The notes under the pieces: model-generated
The model's database searches: none
What the model saw: the letters and a program-made list of their open reading frames with translations, nothing else
Told to the model about the DNA's origin: nothing
Assembly: GCA_013368375.1 (NCBI GenBank)
Contig: JAACJP010000010.1
Span: forward strand, 972,633-1,036,632
Direction: 5' to 3'
Source: Tricholomella constricta
Taxonomy: Eukaryota > Basidiomycota > Agaricomycetes > Agaricales > Lyophyllaceae
Length of the DNA stretch: 64,000 nucleotides
Position numbers and translations under genes: made by a program
In this document: positions 61,276-64,000 of the stretch, in pieces
Layout: each line of letters begins with the position of its first letter
Position numbering within the stretch: the first letter of the stretch is position 1

Positions 61276-64000
61276 ATACCATCGTACGGGTGCTGAACGA
61301 TGCGGACAAACACAGCGACAGTTGCCTCTTGGTTCGAAACGTGGTCGATGATGGTCGAGGGCGAAGGCTGCGAGCCCGATAACGACAGCACAGAGGGCAT
61401 TCAGAACCCGCACGGCCTCCACAGGCATCACTGTGCCCGCATCCCGCTCCTTGACGTACAGCGCTAGAACATCGATGGGATCGACTTCGGCGCGCTTGGG
61501 ACTGTGGACCGACACTCCACCACTGATGCGGGCACAAAGCGCTTCCTTGAGGAGACCTGGCCGCGACGCTGCTGTTGACATTTGATTGCAAGTCAGGACT
61601 AGCCGTGTAAGTCGTAAATGGGATTTGAGAAGTGAGATCAGACGTCGAGCATCACCATACCGTCGAGCTGCATATAGGTTCCTGAGGCTCTAGCTGTCAG
61701 AGTATATTGACGACACGAGAGGGTGATGGTAGAGCTCGTCGCCTTGAAGAGCAGGACATCAACAACAGCTTGGCTGAGGGCTACAAAAGGACGCTCCTCC
61801 AGCGTTGGCGGGGCATGCTCCAGAACCTCGATGTACATCGCTGTCACTCGCCTGCCGATCTCAAAACGATCACCAAGCTGAGCGTACTTCCATCCCGACC
61901 CAGATCTCCATATGGATAAAATGTGCTGCCCGGAGCAATACGTCTTCCTTGAGCTGCTGCAGACGTGGATTGTCGGGAAGCACAGACGCCGCGGCCTCAC
62001 GGTAAAGCTGCTGGACTGGATGCAAAAGCTCAAGCGTCATTGTATAATGTTCTGTCGCACGCCCCGCCGCCAAGGCGCCCGAGGCAAAGCCTGCTGCGCG
62101 CTCGTCGCCAAATAATGCTGTCGTCGAGCGTATGTAGAGCCAGACTCTGTTGGAGCAGTTCGGGAGTGCAAGCAAATCTGACAGGACGCTCGTGGCAGAG
62201 ATGATGAGCTGAGGGCGAGGCTGCGTCCGTGTACGTGGATCAGCCGTAGAAAGTGCGTCTTCGAGGATCGTTGTAGTAAGTTGCGACTCGGTCACTGTAT
62301 GCGCAACGACAGGCTCGCCCGTTTCCAATGCTTGCATGAGTTGCTCCGCTTGCGCCGGACTGTCCTGAATGAGGCTTCGCACGAGATCGAGGCAGCGCAT
62401 GACAACTTCTCCATCACCTCCTTCATTGGGCTCGATACCCACGTCCTCCAGCTTGATCACCTTTACTTGTGAGCCGTCCGGTTCGCCCGAAGAACACGTC
62501 CTGATATGCACCCCCTGCACTTGTTCCAGATCCTGAGAGCATGCGACGACGGTTGACGTAGTCTGTTAGAAGCTCCAAGGTAAGTTTTCTCCGGAGTGCT
62601 CATGCTGCCAGAGGATGACGGCGTAATCGCCCCCGTCGCTCAGAGAGCGTCCCATCGAACGTGTGGAGAGTGTGCTTCCACCAGGAAGTTTGATCGGTAT
62701 GTTCGTATAAACTACCTCGGTGGTTCTCTGTCGATCCAGCTTTTCGTATAGTGCGTGTGCTCCGGAGCATGCGCTGAGGGGAACGACTTGGGTGAAAGTC
62801 GGAAGCTTGTCGGTGTAATAGAAGACATGGCTGACACAGACGTCGTGTTCTTCGGATATGCTTTCGGCTTCATTGATCATGAGGTGGGAAGCTATGGAAA
62901 GTGTGTCATAGTCAAGGAAACCGGAGGCTGTCATGGAACGAAGGAGGCGGATAAGGGGCTTGAAGTGAATGGGAAAGCGAGGTCAGGCAACGTCAAAGAT
63001 GGCGCGGCGAGCGGTATCGTTGTGCCAATCGGCCTGCCAGTACTGCGCGCAAATTCCAGAGATAGATTGAGACTCGCTGCACCCGAACAAGGATATCCAG
63101 ATGTCGACGAGCTCCTCTAAGTTGGCGAATTCTTCGACAGGGACAAGCTCAACAAGTGCGATGATCAAACCTTTGTCAACGTGATTTCATGAGTCTGATG
63201 AAGGACAGATATCTGAAGAAAGACATACCTTTGAGGACAGACCTGAATGCTATAGCATTTGGATCCGTCGCGGTCGAAGTTCGGGCTGAGGCACCTATCT
63301 GACAATCTCTTATGTGGTAACTCCTAAGCTTTGGAGTAAGATCGGCTTGCGTCGGGCATAACTTTTGCAAAGAACGTGCGGTAAGACTCCGGGAGCTCCT
63401 TCAGTTCCCCCGCCCGTCCAATAAGCCTCGAGAGCACATACGCCTACGCAAGAGACGTGCAAACGTACATGGGGTCTCCGGAGTGCTCCATAACCACGTC
63501 GTGTATCCGATTGAGCGACTCTGGGAATGCGGTATATATATCCTTTTGCATGGGATCCGCTGGAACCTCAATCGCGTTGGGGCCACCGATCGTCTCGAGC
63601 CGAGTACCTCGATCATGAGGAGCCGCCAGAGGGCAGAGGAGTCTTCCAGGCCCTCCTCGTCGAGAAGCAATCGTGTATTTGTCTGCAGAAGCCCTAAGTT
63701 CCTTGCAGTGCCCATCTCGAAAATCTTCTCCACCAAGTTCCCGTACATGGCACATATCCCCACATGGTCCAGAAGAGTACCTCCAAGATGACCAATTGCT
63801 CCTTGATGTTTTGTTTTGCCCACCGCAAAGCGATTTTGGGTTGACTGCTCATGGAGTCAGGCAACTCCTCTACCGCCTTACGCACGTATTCCTCGAGGAG
63901 TGATTGGGCAAAAGCAGGCCCGTTGGGGATGAGTTTGGGTAGAAATTTGGTTGTGATGGTGTAAATGGGGTCGGTTGAGTTATCAAGGCGTGGGGATAGT
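61276..64000 (-). pseudogene. Nup188-like nucleoporin fragment, decayed
   Basis: Long blocks on the minus strand resemble the large alpha-solenoid nucleoporin Nup188: LLEEYVRKAVEELPDSM, QPKIALRWAKQNIKEQLVIL, FWTMWGYVPCTG, RLLLDEEG, WISLFGCSESQSISGI, FYYTDKLPTFTQVVPLS, VVMRCLDLVRSLIQDSP, AHFIHMEIWVG and DVLALYVKERDAGTV. Adjacent blocks fall in different frames (changes near 63745, 63605 and 61375) and a TAG lies at 63444-63446 where Trp is expected, so it is a pseudogene. It runs off the right window edge and ends at HPYDGI, where BCS1-like sequence begins. Family assignment is from memory of the pattern, not a search. Confidence 0.55.

Noticed and set aside
1..64000. CRISPR arrays, bacterial operons or rRNA genes
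   Set aside because: No regularly spaced repeats or rRNA-like sequence; introns and gene families are fungal.

Overview
The window looks like a chromosome arm of a mushroom-forming basidiomycete (Agaricomycete). Host genes carry several short GT-AG introns of about 45-75 bases, and they belong to families typical of these fungi: Mug135-like proteins, a WW-like hypothetical family, a DUF6532-like fragment, a multi-pass membrane family, Gpr1/Fun34/YaaH and BCS1. More than half of the window is retrotransposon. All calls come from reading the sequence; no database search was run.

Layout. (1) 1-8754: a Ty3/gypsy chromovirus (element A), cut by the left window edge, with gag, a -1 frameshift site, pol with two tandem protease-like domains, a spliced ANTISENSE gene with a Zn2Cys6-type cysteine pattern, and a 3' LTR. 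(2) 8755-11245: the 3' remnant of a second chromovirus family (element C), into which A appears to have inserted. (3) 11246-31277: host genes: a duplicated Mug135-like pair (one copy truncated), a nucleotidyltransferase-like hypothetical, a membrane protein, a WW-like protein, an N-acetyltransferase 9 homologue, an acetate-transporter-family protein and an NAD(P)-dependent reductase, separated by gene-poor stretches. (4) 31278-36712: a complete tyrosine-recombinase (Ngaro/PAT-like) retrotransposon on the minus strand with split direct repeats. (5) 37625-39053: fused fragments of a DUF6532-like and a universal-stress-protein-like gene. (6) 39776-50773: a full-length 11 kb chromovirus (element B, same family as C) with matching LTRs and a CTTGC target duplication; its polyproteins are broken by TGA codons, but a large third ORF of about 990 codons is open. 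(7) 52714-59080: a young, apparently intact chromovirus (element D) with a GTCGC target duplication, two almost identical 497-base LTRs, a frameshift site and a Tf1-like self-priming signal. (8) 59086-64000: a mosaic of decayed F-box/LRR-like, BCS1-like and Nup188-like gene pieces.

Most unusual observations. Elements B and C are packed from LTR to LTR, in coding and non-coding sequence alike, with short perfect inverted repeats (arms of about 6-11 bases, small loops, often every 25-50 bases); I did not notice this in A or D. Element A carries a spliced antisense gene with a perfectly spaced CX2CX6CX12CX2CX6C motif. Element D has a 12-base perfect complement between the site just after its 5' LTR and a point in the LTR 33 bases downstream of a TATA box, the arrangement expected of a self-priming retrotransposon.
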